DNA of 64,000 nucleotides from Taudactylus pleione (lineage: Eukaryota; Chordata; Amphibia; Anura; Myobatrachidae): assembly GCA_031769625.1 (NCBI GenBank), contig JAUIMM010000015.1, positions 31,321,501 through 31,385,500 on the forward strand. The letters are read 5' to 3'. The position numbers and the translations under genes are program-made. The notes under the pieces were generated by a model. That model was not told where the DNA came from, did not search any database, and worked only from the letters and a program-made list of their open reading frames with translations. Shown one piece after another: positions 22,314 to 32,477 of the stretch. Within the stretch, counting starts at the first letter, position 1. Each line of letters opens with the position of its first letter.

Positions 22314-23796
22314 GTTTATTATTCTTACAAAGAGGACAACATCAATTTCTATTTTCTGATCAAGAGGTCACTACTATTTATTTAATTTCTTATGTAGCAA
22401 TACAAGTGATTAATATGCAGTGATGTAATTTAGCAAAAGGGTCGACAATGACAATGTTAATATTCATGTTGTTGACAGTTATGATGTTAATATTGTTAAA
22501 ATATGAAAAGGCAACTTCGACAGGTGAAATGTCAATATTGTCAGAATTTCACCATTAGGGTTAGACTGCGGGGTGAGGATAGGGTAAGACTGCGGGGGAA
22601 GAGAGGGGTCGTTAGGATTATGCACTAGAGGGAGGGGTAAAGATTAGGGATAGGGCAGACATTCTCACAGAAATGCCAGGGGATCTCAGCTGTGACCCGG
22701 AAACCATGCTGAGCTCACTACAGCCGTTGGGAGCAAGGTAAGTCACCTCGCAATCACTAGGGACGGTATGTCAGCATTCTAACATGCCAACATTTCATCA
22801 CTGTCTACATGTTTATGGTCATTCTAATGTTGAGATGATGACTGTGTCAACATTATGACTATGGACATACTGTATAATACAATACTCCACACTACCATCC
22901 ATGATGTACATGCTGATGATTATGATTATACAAGGATCAGTATGTAAGAAGAGTCACAGGCTGTCAGTATCTGCTGGCACCTCTAGATGTACTTGCACTA
23001 GATATCAACAATTGTTCCCTAATACACACTGACCATGGAGTAGCAGGAGGACCCAGAGCTACTCAGCATTGGATTAATCATCTTTAAGAAGAGGGTCCTG
23101 TTTGTTTGTACCCCTCAGATTGCCCTTCCTCTCTCATCCTAGAAGACAGTGCCCGATACTGAGGTCGTCTAGAATGTGTGTATATGTATATATCTTTTTT
23201 TTAATCTGCACATGGTTTGAGCTATCTTGCCTCTGTGAAATAATACATGTGACAGTTTCTGGTGTGTACTTATGGGGGTTCCTATTTCTTAGCGTTCCCC
23301 CTCCCCTTTCCACACAGCTCCCAACTGCCCAATTTTATCCTTAAATTGCCAAGCATAAAGTAGGTGTAAATGGACAGAGTTTTGGGGGTGGGTTTGGGTA
23401 CATTTTGCTGCTGACCTTATTTGGTCCTGGATCTGCATGTCTAAATCTTGGGGAACATTACGCAGCGTGAATGTGTTCAGCAGCAGAAGTCTTCTGACAC
23501 ATGTGACAAATTGATGCTCTAGAATGCCGTGTGCATGGATTAACACTCTGTTGTGTCAACCATATACTCTCAGAGGGGAATTGTTTGTAGTGGGCAGTGA
23601 ATGGGATCAATATAACGCACCAGGATGATCGGCATGAGGATGGCATATGAAAGGGAGTAGAGTGTGTTGTAATAAGAGGGACAAATAAGTTGATACAAAT
23701 GATGTCACCCAAGTGGTGTGTACACATCAGAACTATCATGCATATGGCACGCATTTCGCAGAGTTTTATGAAAAGACAAAATAAACCTTCACACAC
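22314..23796. other. Interspersed-repeat debris, no gene recognised
   Basis: 22440-22870 has recurrent GTCAACATT/AATATTGTCA and TTAGGGTTAG blocks of the kind found in non-autonomous DNA transposons, but no terminus pair I can defend. 22870-23796 is unique-looking. Open frames of up to 112 residues show no motif. Confidence 0.4.
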
Positions 23797-24256
23797 TCTG
23801 GGATTGTATACCTCCCATGTATAAATGTCAGGATTGTATACCTCCCATGTATAAAAGCCAGGATTGTATACCTCCCATGTATAAAAGTCAGGATAGTATA
23901 CCTCCCATGTATAAAAGTCAGGATTTTATACCTCCCATGTATAAAAGCCAGGATTGTATACCTCCCATGTATAAAAGTCAGGATTGTATACCTCCCATGT
24001 ATAAAAGCCAGGATTGTATACCTCCCATGTATAAAAGTCAGGATTGTATACCTCCCATGTATAAAAGTCAGGATTGTATACCTCCCATGTATAAAAGTCA
24101 GGATAGTATACCTCCCATGTATAAAAGTCAGGATTGTATACCTCCCATGTATAAAAGTCAGGATTGTATACCTCCCATGTATAAAAGTCAGGATTGTATA
24201 CCTCCCATGTATAAAAGTCAGGATTGTATACCCCCCATGTGTAAAAGTCAGGATCG
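23797..24256 (+). repeat. 30-bp minisatellite, about 15 copies
   Basis: The unit AGTCAGGATTGTATACCTCC + CATGTATAAA repeats with very few substitutions, two units per 60 bases. Because 30 is divisible by three and the unit lacks stops in one frame, a decapeptide repeat frame (MYKSQDCIPP) runs through 23817-24428. Nothing outside the array supports a protein. The high identity suggests a young, possibly length-variable array. Confidence 0.95.
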
Positions 24257-24744
24257 TAGTTTCAGAACTTGTGCTTTGATTTTGCCCTTAGTAAATTTTG
24301 TGGTTTACAAGCTAAATAACGGTTTTGCTACTTGGCATATCTCCCTCTCAATCTTCCCTCATGATTTTCATAAATCAAGAAGATCAACGGTATTTTTTAT
24401 CCTTTCACATGCACATCGGTTCAAATGAATATAAGGGAAATGTAGGTAGATATATGAAAATAGGATATTCTGAGAAGTGCATCTCACCATGTTTGCATGT
24501 AATATGATGGTAACAATCTATCCATTTGTATTAAGCCACACCTAAACAAATGAAATTTTTTTTTAGCTTCAACCAGGAGCGTTTCAATGCCCGAGGGGAC
24601 CTGTGTGCAGCGAGTCCCCTAAGCCCTGTACCTTACCTTATGCTAGGAAGTGGGTCCCTCCTCCATCGCTGCACCATCTTCCCAGTGATATTCAGGAAGA
24701 TGACGCATGCAAGCAAGAGAGCAAAGGTTCTGCCACAATAGTTA
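24257..24744. other. No recognisable feature
   Basis: Flank of the minisatellite, then GC-richer sequence from 24570 that may already belong to the next MITE fragment. Confidence 0.35.
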
Positions 24745-25168
24745 GCGCTCATCTCTGATGTTTTGGGGTCTGTGCATGCGCAGGACCTGTTCCGGCTTCT
24801 GTGATCCAATGGGTGCATCAAAAGACGCAGCATGGGATCCTCTGCATTAACATCGGACATCTGAGTACCCGTAAGGTTACTCAGGATGCCTGATAAAAAC
24901 ACAATGCCAGGGCTACTAAACTGCTTCCAAGGACGCAGCAACTGGCTGCAGCACGTCCAAGAAACGGGGCCCAATGCCCCTGTTTTCTGGAACGCTCCCT
25001 TCGCCACCTCCAAATGCCAGCAGCATGTCAATCATGCTGCAGCTTCATCACCGACATTGCAGGACCAGATCTGCACATGCTCAGTGCTTCTCCTGCACAT
25101 GCGCAGATCACTAAACATCGGAGATTTGCACAAATATCGGATTTATGTAAATCTCTGATTCAGACCCT
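24745..25168 (-). mobile_element. GGGCCTGATTCAG-related MITE fragment
   Basis: The right end GTAAATCTCTGATTCAGACCC (25147-25167) is a diverged family terminus. Internal GCACATGCGCAGATCACTAA and TGCATGCGCAGGACC blocks resemble the 15.1-kb and 63.7-kb copies. The left end is not clear. Confidence 0.5.
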
Positions 25169-25276
25169 TAGACTGTAAGCTCCAAAGGGTCAAGGACGGA
25201 TATGATTTACATATTTTCTCTCTACAGGGCTAAGTAAATTGATGATATATAAATAAATAATAATAATAATAATAAA
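25169..25276 (+). mobile_element. L2/CR1-type retroposon 3' end
   Basis: TTAGACTGTAAGCTCCAAAG, then a GGG..AAGGACGGAT stretch, CTACAGGGCTAAGTAAATTG and a terminal (AAT)n tail. The TAGACTGTAAGCTCC block is characteristic of the conserved 3' region of L2-type LINEs and SINEs that borrow it. Only the tail is present. Confidence 0.65.
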
Positions 25277-26214
25277 TGGATACTTGGGAATGGGTTAATG
25301 GGCACTGACAGGAATGAATGTGTTAATAGGTTCTGGAAAGGGGAATTGATTATTGTAAAGGGGAGTCAGGTAAATCCCTGGAGGACCCCACTACACACAC
25401 ACACAAATATTTTGCCCAAGACTTGCTCAAAAGTACATGGGTAAGGATTTATGTTTTATTGCTGAGAAGATAGTATTGGGGGGAGGAAGGTGCATGGTGA
25501 AGCTTTGCCTAGAATCCTTGCACCGGCCCTGAATGCAGGGGTGTCAGTTTCCTATTAGAGGGCATCCATGTTCACAATGGAATGTGGCAACGACCGACCA
25601 GTCGCTTGGCCATGCCCCCTCTAATACCGGAGGCCTGTCCAATGTCTTGGTGGCTCTGGGCACAGCCAGGAATGCCAGTAAAAAATACACTCATTTATCA
25701 TTTGAAGATATATGAAAATAAAATATAGTTTTTTGTAGTGCTCTGGAAAACTAGGTTCACTGATGCATAATCTTCTTATTAAGTAGAAGAAGCCTTTTGG
25801 CCTGCCTACATCTTTCCTTCAGCTGCTGCAAACGTGGGCACCTATGAAAATGCCGCTGGCAAACCTAAGTATAAGTAGATCTGTGCAAATCATGACACAC
25901 ATTCCCACCAAAGAGGGTTTCATGCTGAGCCTTTAACAGAAATTATAATAGGTTATATTATATTCTAAAAGCTCCTGAGTGATCACTATGCTGTTGTAAA
26001 AGGACTCCAAGCTTTTGTTGCTTTGTTGTACAGCCACTTGTGCATGATCAGCATTGATGGGAATAATAAAGAGAGAAAAAGCCTGGGAATATCTACTTCA
26101 TATGGCAGGCAGTTGAAATGTGGATAAATTGTAAATATGTAGTATACACAATCAACAAGGATTATGAATATATATATATATATATATAAATATATATAAA
26201 ATATCTATGGCAGC
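25277..26214. other. No recognisable feature; (TA)n near the end
   Basis: Unique-looking sequence with no motif-bearing open frame. A short TATATA run lies at 26168-26200 just before the satellite. Confidence 0.4.
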
Positions 26215-26480
26215 CTATGTGCCAGTTTTATGTCAGGAGCATATGCTAGTAAATGCAGCCAGCTTGACGCTATAACTAGACAGTAGTATATGCGCCTGTT
26301 CTATGTCAGGAGATGAGGCTCACCAGTGGTGGCTGTGGTATAATCAGTAGTATATGCACCTGTTCTATGTCAGGAGATGAGGCTCACCAGTGGCGGCTGT
26401 AGTATAATCAGTAGTATATGCTCCTGTTCTATGTCAGGAGATGAGGCTCACCAGTGGTGGCTGTAGTATAATCAGTAGTA
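26215..26480 (+). repeat. 64-bp satellite, left block
   Basis: Three good copies of the 64-bp unit (starting 26281, 26345, 26409) preceded by one diverged copy. The unit starts CAGTAGTATATGCGCCTGTT and contains CAGGAGATGAGGCTCACCAG. The block stops exactly at the 6.39-kb element, and the interrupted unit resumes at 32871. Confidence 0.95.
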
Positions 26481-26519
26481 CAGATCTGCCCAGCTATTTT
26501 GTTGCTCATGGCGTGGCGT

Positions 26520-26720
26520 GAGTCGCGCCATGGACTTGTGGCGTGGCGTGCAGGCCTCTGAGTCGCGCCATGGACTTGTGGAATACCGTGGTATTCTTCA
26601 ACGAAGGATATGCCACGGCATGTAATACAGTGCTTAACCGCTGGGTGGCGAGTGCTCCACTTTTGTAATTGCATGTAATATAGTGCTTAACCGCTGGGTG
26701 GCGAGTGCTCCACTGTACTG
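26520..26720 (+). repeat. Short tandem duplications at the left end of the 6.39-kb element
   Basis: GAGTCGCGCCATGGACTTGT occurs at about 26520 and 26560. A 60-bp block starting GCATGTAATA and containing GCTTAACCGCTGGGTGGCGA is repeated at about 26612 and 26672. Confidence 0.8.
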
Positions 26721-27090
26721 AATGTCTATCATATTCACAGCATTTGCATGAACGCACAACCCATACTGTATTTTTAATGTCGCATAATATACATATACAG
26801 TATATACTGTAGTACTGTACCGTACTGTACGTAACATCTTATAACAGGATGCAAATCACTGCACATACTGTATTGTACATACGGTATGGTGCAGTAACTG
26901 AATAGTAGAGAAGTTGCCGGAGTTGTTGTCACGGTATAACCGATACTGTAGAATAATTAGATGCACGCACAGCTTTCACTGATATGGGATGCATTACAGT
27001 ATGACAATTTTTATTTTTATTTTTTTTAATTAAAAAACAGCAGCGGGAGGAGTGCACAAGGATGAGGCCACTCTCTGTGGTTCACTGTAG

Positions 27091-27190
27091 CTGTCGTGTG
27101 GGCTAGTGGTTAGGTGATCACTTTGGTAGAATTATGGTCCGGGGTTCGATCCCTGGAAAAGAATATACCGTACTGTATATTTTTTTTTTG
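27091..27190 (+). ncRNA. Pol III-like unit 1, tRNA-Glu-like
   Basis: TGGGCTAGTGGTTAGG matches the A-box/D-loop region (one mismatch to TRGYNNARNNG). GGGGTTCGATCCC, with flanking CC and GG, forms a complete T arm and a perfect B box. A run of ten T follows at 27180-27190. The spacing resembles tRNA-Glu, but D-stem and acceptor pairing fail, so this is tRNA-derived rather than a working tRNA. Confidence 0.6.
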
Positions 27191-28815
27191 TCACTGTCTG
27201 CTCTGGACACTATAGTGCCCAGAGAGGGCTCTGTACTGTACTGTATTTCACTGAATAGTGATTTCATACTGTGGCTATGGTGGCTGACAGGGCTCTGCAT
27301 CTGCAAACTGACGGTGCCGTACAATTTAGCACCACAGAATAGTGATTTCATACAGTAACTGCAGAAACTGTTAGTGAATCTACTGCCTCTGCATCACAAA
27401 CTGTGCGCCCAGAAACCGCAAAATGCAAACATGCGACAACGCATATGCGGTCTCAGCCTTGTGCACTATGGCTACGTCCCTTGGACTGTGTCTGAGAGTG
27501 GTTTCCGTCTGTGAGAGAGCGCTCTGTGTTCAAAGCTGACTGTGCGTTTGATGCGCAAAATAGCATTGCATCCCAAACTGATGACATTGGTGATGCTGCT
27601 CCAACCAGTTGTCATCGAAAGAAACGGTCAAGCAACTGCTATGTAGCTTATACTGTACTGTATATAATTTGTAATGTGGAGGAGGGGTTTAACTTCCTCT
27701 TTTCAGTTTGTGATCCGGACTGCTAAGTACTGTACACTGTGTCCATACTGTACTGTATGTACAGTATTGTGGTTGTGCTTTCTGTCCCTACATTATACAG
27801 TATTCTCCTAATTTATTTTATAAGCTCTTTGTCTACAATAACTTTTCCTTACTGTACCTTATGTACTGTACTTCATACTTTTCCTCTTTTCCTTACACCT
27901 ACTGTACATTGACCCCTGTTCCAAGGCACACATTGGCATCGTCACAGATTGTGCTGCAGCTGCCACTTTCTGCTACTGCGCTTGATGTTGCCGTTTGTAA
28001 TGCAGATGTTTCAAGTTTTCAGGTTCCTTTAGTTCATATACAGTGCAGTAGTAGTGGCTGCTTCAACATCCACATCCATAGTTGCAGACATACAGTAGTG
28101 GGTGCACCGTGAATTGAGAGACAGGCTTCTACTGTACATCTACTGTATGGTTAGAGCGGCGGTCCCTTCGACATCAGGATAAGGTGAGATTTTTGGTAAT
28201 GTTAGTGCTCTGTTATCGTATTCACACAGCTGGTGTTCACCTCCATCTGGGGCACCCAAATACTGTCTTGTTTCATGTATTTTTTTTTTTTATCGTTATA
28301 TTATGGGCTGTGGGCCTAGGGGCACTGCTTACAGTATTTCACCACCAGGCTTAATTACAGTATAATACAAATTACTGTAGTTATTAATAAAATTGTTAGT
28401 CTGGTTAGTTAGGGCATATATTAATGTGGAGAAGTGGATTAGTGTGACACTGTTAGAGCAGGGAAGGGCCCTGCACAGCGCATTCTCTCTCCTACAGTAC
28501 AGGGTGTGTGGGATCAAGCAGGATGAAGAACAAGAGCATCTCCGGTGAGAACCTGTGTGTCTGTCTTTTACTGTCTGTTTGTCTCTGCCTATCCTCCTTT
28601 CTTCAGGGCGTACAGTGGACCTTGCACTCTGATGCATGGTAGAGTCTGCACCTGGTATAGGTGAAACTCTGAATCTGAGGCCAAAAGTGCCAGTGATGAT
28701 TTTAAATTAAAAGCCAACTCTTTTTGTGTAGTCCTCGGTCCCCCAGTAGGGCGTATCGGTCGGCATTGAGGAAGGACTGTTCTCACGTCATCTCTTTCCT
28801 CCTACTGTAGGTCAG

Positions 28816-29165
28816 AGTTGCCTACCTTTAACTTTCTCTTCCCGGGAGAAGCCCGGGTAAGAGATGCAGCAGGGGGCCGACGGGGGCGGGGCTTGACGAT
28901 TCGCGTCATTAAGCCCCGCCCCCTCATGGTAAAATTGCCGCGATTGGGCACAATTTACATAGGGGGCAGGGCCAAATTCTGTTATTTATGCAGAAGCACA
29001 GCTTAAGCCCCGCCCCCTTCACGGAGACCTGCGATTGCCGCGGGTATTCTCCTAATTCTGCCCACTTCACTAGGAAGTGGGCAGAATGCAGGAGAAATGC
29101 CTACCCTTCCGGGGGTGCCCCGAAAAATCGGGAGCCTCCCGCGAAAACCGGGAGGGTAGGCATGT
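28816..29165. mobile_element. Nested GC-rich MITE (TTGCCTACC ends)
   Basis: GTTGCCTACC at the left and GGGTAGGCATG at the right are inverted, with internal AAGCCCCGCCCCC inverted pairs and a terminal TGCCTACCCTTCCGGG/CCGGGAGGGTAGGCA hairpin. It contains no TACTGTA or TACAGTA heptamer although both flanks do, which suggests it arrived after most scars formed. Confidence 0.7.
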
Positions 29166-29706
29166 ATGCTGTAGGTACTGTACAGTAGTCATGTCCATGT
29201 CCAGCTTGGAACTCCAGGACATGCCAGCGGCAGAAGAAAGAAGCGTGTGACAGTAGAGGACTACAGGAGTGGAAAGCTAAACAAGTTCACCCGCCCCCCC
29301 CCTCTGTAAAGCATGTTACTGTAGGTTAAATAAAAATTTTCATTAATTTATACAATTGGTGTTTGTACTGTATGTAAATCAGTCTTTAAGTGCGCCTGAG
29401 ACCCAACACGTGCATCTGTCATTAAAAAGGTACTGTACAAAAAGTCAATAACACACAGATGCAGGGGTGTATCGTCCTATTTGCCAGGATTTCACTCACC
29501 AGGGGTGCGCCGGCCGATGGGGGTTGACGCCCACAGTCATATACTGTACAGTATCCCTGTTGCCCATCACAGTGATTTCACAGCTGCCCGGCACTTACAG
29601 TAGAATACAGTACAGTAGACATACAGTACTGTATACACTGAGGGACGTTTTCAATTTTGGGGTGGTCTATTTACTGTTTTTAGCCGGTCTCGTCTTTTCA
29701 CTCCAG

Positions 29707-30110
29707 GGGGGTCTATTTACTGCACTAAGCAGTGTTAGACAGTGAGAAGTGATAAAAAAGTTATAAGGTGTCAGTCAATCAGCTCCCAACTGTCATTTTT
29801 CAAACACAGCCTGTGAGATGACAGTTGGGAGAACATTGGTTGGCACTTTTTCACCCATTGGAGCAAAAACACGGGATTGGCTAAAAACAGTTTGGGAGAT
29901 TACGTCATTTTGCCAGGCGTGAAATTATCGCTGTATTCAATTTGAAAGCTTTTCTGACTACTGTAGGCGGGAAGTCAATGCAATGTACAGTAAGACAGTA
30001 TGTAAAAAGGTTTCGCCTACTGTATGAATAGCAGGCGGAAAAATTTGGTGAATTGGGGTGCAATGTTGCGGGAAGCCTTAAACGTCCCCTAAAGGTACTG
30101 TAAACTGCGT
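29707..30110. mobile_element. Nested MITE of the GGGTCTATTTACT type
   Basis: GGGGGTCTATTTACTG followed by an inverted pair CAGCTCCCAACTGTCAT/ATGACAGTTGGGAG around ACACAGCCTGTGA. This arrangement is familiar to me from frog MITEs. The right end is eroded and contains several TACTGTA/TACAGTA heptamers. Confidence 0.55.
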
Positions 30111-30200
30111 AAGTTTTTTAAAAAAAGTCAGAACACACTAAAAATTCACTTTCATTTTGGGGGGGAAGAAAAAAAATTGGGGGAAAAAGTGAAACTTGTA

Positions 30201-30404
30201 GGGGTAAATTTACTAAGATGGGAGTTCTATTTAAGAAGTTACTGTACTGTATGTTGCCCATAGCATCCAATCAGATTCTACTGTACTTAGCATTTATCTA
30301 CAGTAGCACCTTCTAGAAGATACTGTACAGTAATACCTGGAATCAGATTGGTTGATATGGGCAACATCACTTAATAGCACTACCATCTTAGTACATTTAC
30401 CCCC
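30201..30404. mobile_element. Nested MITE (GGGGTAAATTTAC ends) carrying six heptamer scars
   Basis: GGGGTAAATTTACTAAGATG to ATCTTAGTACATTTACCCC, flanked by TA. The body holds GTTGCCCATAGCATCCAATC and its inverted partner. Compared with the 40346-40540 copy read on the opposite strand, it has extra CTGTA or CAGTA blocks after TA at 30240-30251 (two), 30279, 30299 and 30321-30332 (two). Confidence 0.85.
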
Positions 30405-30548
30405 TAATACTGTATATAAAATGTACTGAGTTTAGTAAAAAAAAAAAAAAGCGCTAAATGGGTATACAGTAGATCTGGGCATGCGCCTGAGATACAATGA
30501 CGTACAGTATTGTAGGAAACACTCAAGCCAGGTGCAAACTTGGTATTG

Positions 30549-30655
30549 CAGGCGGCTGTAGTGTAATGGTAAATAATCAGACCAATACATTACGCTGCCT
30601 GTACAACCCTTTTGCGGGTTCGAAGCTTGAAAGGTTACACTTTTTATTTTTTATT
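30549..30655 (+). ncRNA. Pol III-like unit 2
   Basis: CAGGCGGCTGTA (30549) can pair with TACGCTGCCTG (30591-30601) around a loop holding the A box TAGTGTAATGG, a full match to TRGYNNARNNG. A near-perfect B box GGTTCGAAGCT lies at 30617-30627, and a T-run (TTTTTATTTTTT) follows at about 30640. It shares the tail GGTTACACTTTTTATTTTT with unit 4. Confidence 0.55.
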
Positions 30656-30754
30656 AACAAGGTTAGACTTTTTGGTCAAAGTACTGTGGCATAGAAATAC
30701 CAGAATTTCTGGATAATGTACTGTATTAGTGAAGATTTAAAACAAAATAAAATG

Positions 30755-30854
30755 ACCGTATAAAGTATGTACTTTAAAGGTCTCGAACCAGCGGGACAAG
30801 AAAATGGTAGATGCAGTAGGGCTAGGCATTAGCCCCCTAGACTACTGCATCTAC
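30755..30854 (-). ncRNA. Pol III-like unit 3, 13-bp stem
   Basis: Read on the minus strand, GTAGATGCAGTAG and CTACTGCATCTAC form a perfect 13-bp stem (30842-30854 with 30807-30819). The 22-nt loop carries the A box TAGTCTAGGGG. A perfect B box GGTTCGAGACC follows (30779-30789) and a TTTT run lies about 25 nt further on. A canonical cloverleaf cannot be drawn. Confidence 0.6.
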
Positions 30855-31129
30855 TGTACTGTAGTTCCTAGAATCAGGGAATCACTACAATGTCTACCGT
30901 ATTGTACTTACAACTACAGTTCTAAGTACCGTATAATAATACAGACAACTGGGCATGCGCAGTGCTATGAGACTCAATACGCCATAGTGTAGCGCGCAAC
31001 AATGCGGTATACTGTATGGCGTACCGTATGGAGCAACAAACTACAGTACTGTAGCTGGGCACATATACAGTACAATAGATTGATTTTTGTAAGGGTTGGA
31101 TAACAAGACTGAACTACAGTACTATAGTG

Positions 31130-31216
31130 AACATTAAAAAAATACATTAAATTATAAAGGTCTCGAACATAAGGAGAGAAGTGTAAGCAAGACGGATCAC
31201 CTAAGCCCTTGCTCAC
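31130..31216 (-). ncRNA. Pol III-like unit 4b (minus strand)
   Basis: GTGAGCAAG and CTTGCTTAC pair at eight of nine positions (31208-31216 with 31183-31191). The loop holds GGGCTTAGGTG, one mismatch from the A box. B box TGTTCGAGACC at 31159-31169 has one mismatch. Seven T follow about 20 nt downstream. It is organised like units 3 and 5 and shares their GACCTT..A/T-rich tail. Confidence 0.5.
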
Positions 31217-31284
31217 AAGTCTCTCCTAGTCCTCTCCAGTACTTTATGTGACATCTACAGTACCATACGATGAAGTACAGTACT

Positions 31285-31440
31285 CAGGCGTCTGTAGCGT
31301 AGAGGTAAGAAATCGAACTTCTACATTGCAGACGTCTGTACAACCCGGGTTCGAAACCAGGAAGCTTAATAATGAAGCTTTTCATTATTATTAGACAGTC
31401 AAGGTTACACTTTTTATTTTTAATATTATTATTACACAGT
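31285..31440 (+). ncRNA. Pol III-like unit 4a (plus strand)
   Basis: CGTCTGTAG and CTACATTGCAGACG can pair with a bulge around the A box TAGCGTAGAGG (full match). CCGGGTTCGAAACCAGG forms a T-arm-like hairpin with perfect B box at 31348-31358. T-runs start near 31380. The head GGCGTCTGTAG.GTA and the piece CTGTACAACCC are shared with unit 2, so the two are homologous. Confidence 0.55.
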
Positions 31441-32374
31441 CAGTGTAATAATAACACACTTTCACTGTGTGTGAATCATGACCTGGTACTGTACAGTATG
31501 ATATTCCATACTGTACACCATGGCGTACAGTACATAGCCATAGCGCTACAAGGGTATGGCTATGGCGCAGCACCACTGGCAATGCATTGCAACCCCGCCA
31601 CTGGGCACAAGCCAGAGATCCTATTTGTACCGTAACCCATCAGAACTAGCTAAAAGTTACCGCAAACTGTGCTGACATTGACGCAATTTTGCGGTTTAAA
31701 TGCCGAGTCAGTTTGTACTATAGAGACCCCTCTCTTATACACAGTCAACTATCAGTTACTAAACATATTAAATTACTAATGTTACCAAGTCTAAGACAGC
31801 ATTTTCATTGACGCAAGTTTGCGCTCTGCATCTGCCCTACAAACTGCTGTTAGTCCACTACTGTAGCACCTTATGTATTGTAGTAATGAATTTACTATTG
31901 TGTATACTGTGCGGTACTGTAAGTCTCGGACAGTGGAGAATGGCACTAGTGTGAAAATTCAACAGTACTGTTAGCAATACAGACAACTGGGCATGCGCCA
32001 TAAAATAGCGCTACTTAATGTATGGCTTGGCTCCACTGGACATGGGGCACACATTCCATTGTGATTAAAATCTGACCACTGGGCACGTGCAGACATTGAC
32101 GCAATTTTGCGGTTTAAATGCGCAGTCAGTTTGATATACAGAAACCAGTCTCTTTAACAGGGCCCATTGCCACTTGATGGTCATAATAAATCACTATAAT
32201 GTCCGCGTTCATGTCAGCGCCGGCATTGACGCAAGTTTGCATTCTAAGGTACAGTACTGTATGTACAATAATAAAAATCCTAGTTTCGCTGTTTGACTCC
32301 CGAAGCACTGGGCAGACATGCGCTCCACATGTACTGTATTGAATACTGAATATTTTAAGTGAAGATTTTAAAAA

Positions 32375-32477
32375 TAAATTAAAAAAACATACTGTATTTT
32401 CAAGGTCTCGAACCCACGGAACAAGAAGAGAAGAGAAGCAGTGAGACTAGGCATTAGACCACTAGGCCACACGCTTC
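32375..32477 (-). ncRNA. Pol III-like unit 5
   Basis: On the minus strand GAAGCGTG and CAC-TGCTTC pair with one bulge (32470-32477 with 32435-32443). The loop contains the A box TGGCCTAGTGG, a full match that resembles the D-arm of class II tRNAs. Perfect B box GGTTCGAGACC lies at 32404-32414, and seven T follow about 20 nt on. The loop CTAGGCATTAG is shared with unit 3 while the stems differ. Confidence 0.6.

Larger units (their letters stand above)
26764..32396. other. Dense field of TAC(A/T)GTA heptamers (transposon-excision-like scars)
   Basis: By eye about 75 TACTGTA or TACAGTA heptamers occur in 5.6 kb, against under one expected for random sequence, often chained (TACTGTACTGTA, TACAGTACAGTA). 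TACCGTA and TACGGTA also occur. None is visible in the adjoining satellite blocks. In the MITE at 30201-30404 the motifs are 5-bp additions at TA relative to its sister copy. TA-CNG-TA is the known footprint type left by Tc1/mariner elements with 3-nt staggered excision, as described for Sleeping Beauty. See findings. Confidence 0.8.

Noticed and set aside
23817..24428. 203-residue open frame of decapeptide repeats
   Set aside because: It is produced by a 30-bp minisatellite with no stop in one frame. No promoter, splice or domain evidence, and it decays at once outside the array.
27091..27156. Canonical tRNA-Glu gene
   Set aside because: A and B boxes and the T arm are good, but D-stem and acceptor-stem pairing fail and no convincing anticodon arm can be drawn.
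28140..28180. Seventh Pol III unit (GGTTAGAGCGGCGG)
   Set aside because: Resembles an A box loosely, but there is no B box at a suitable distance.
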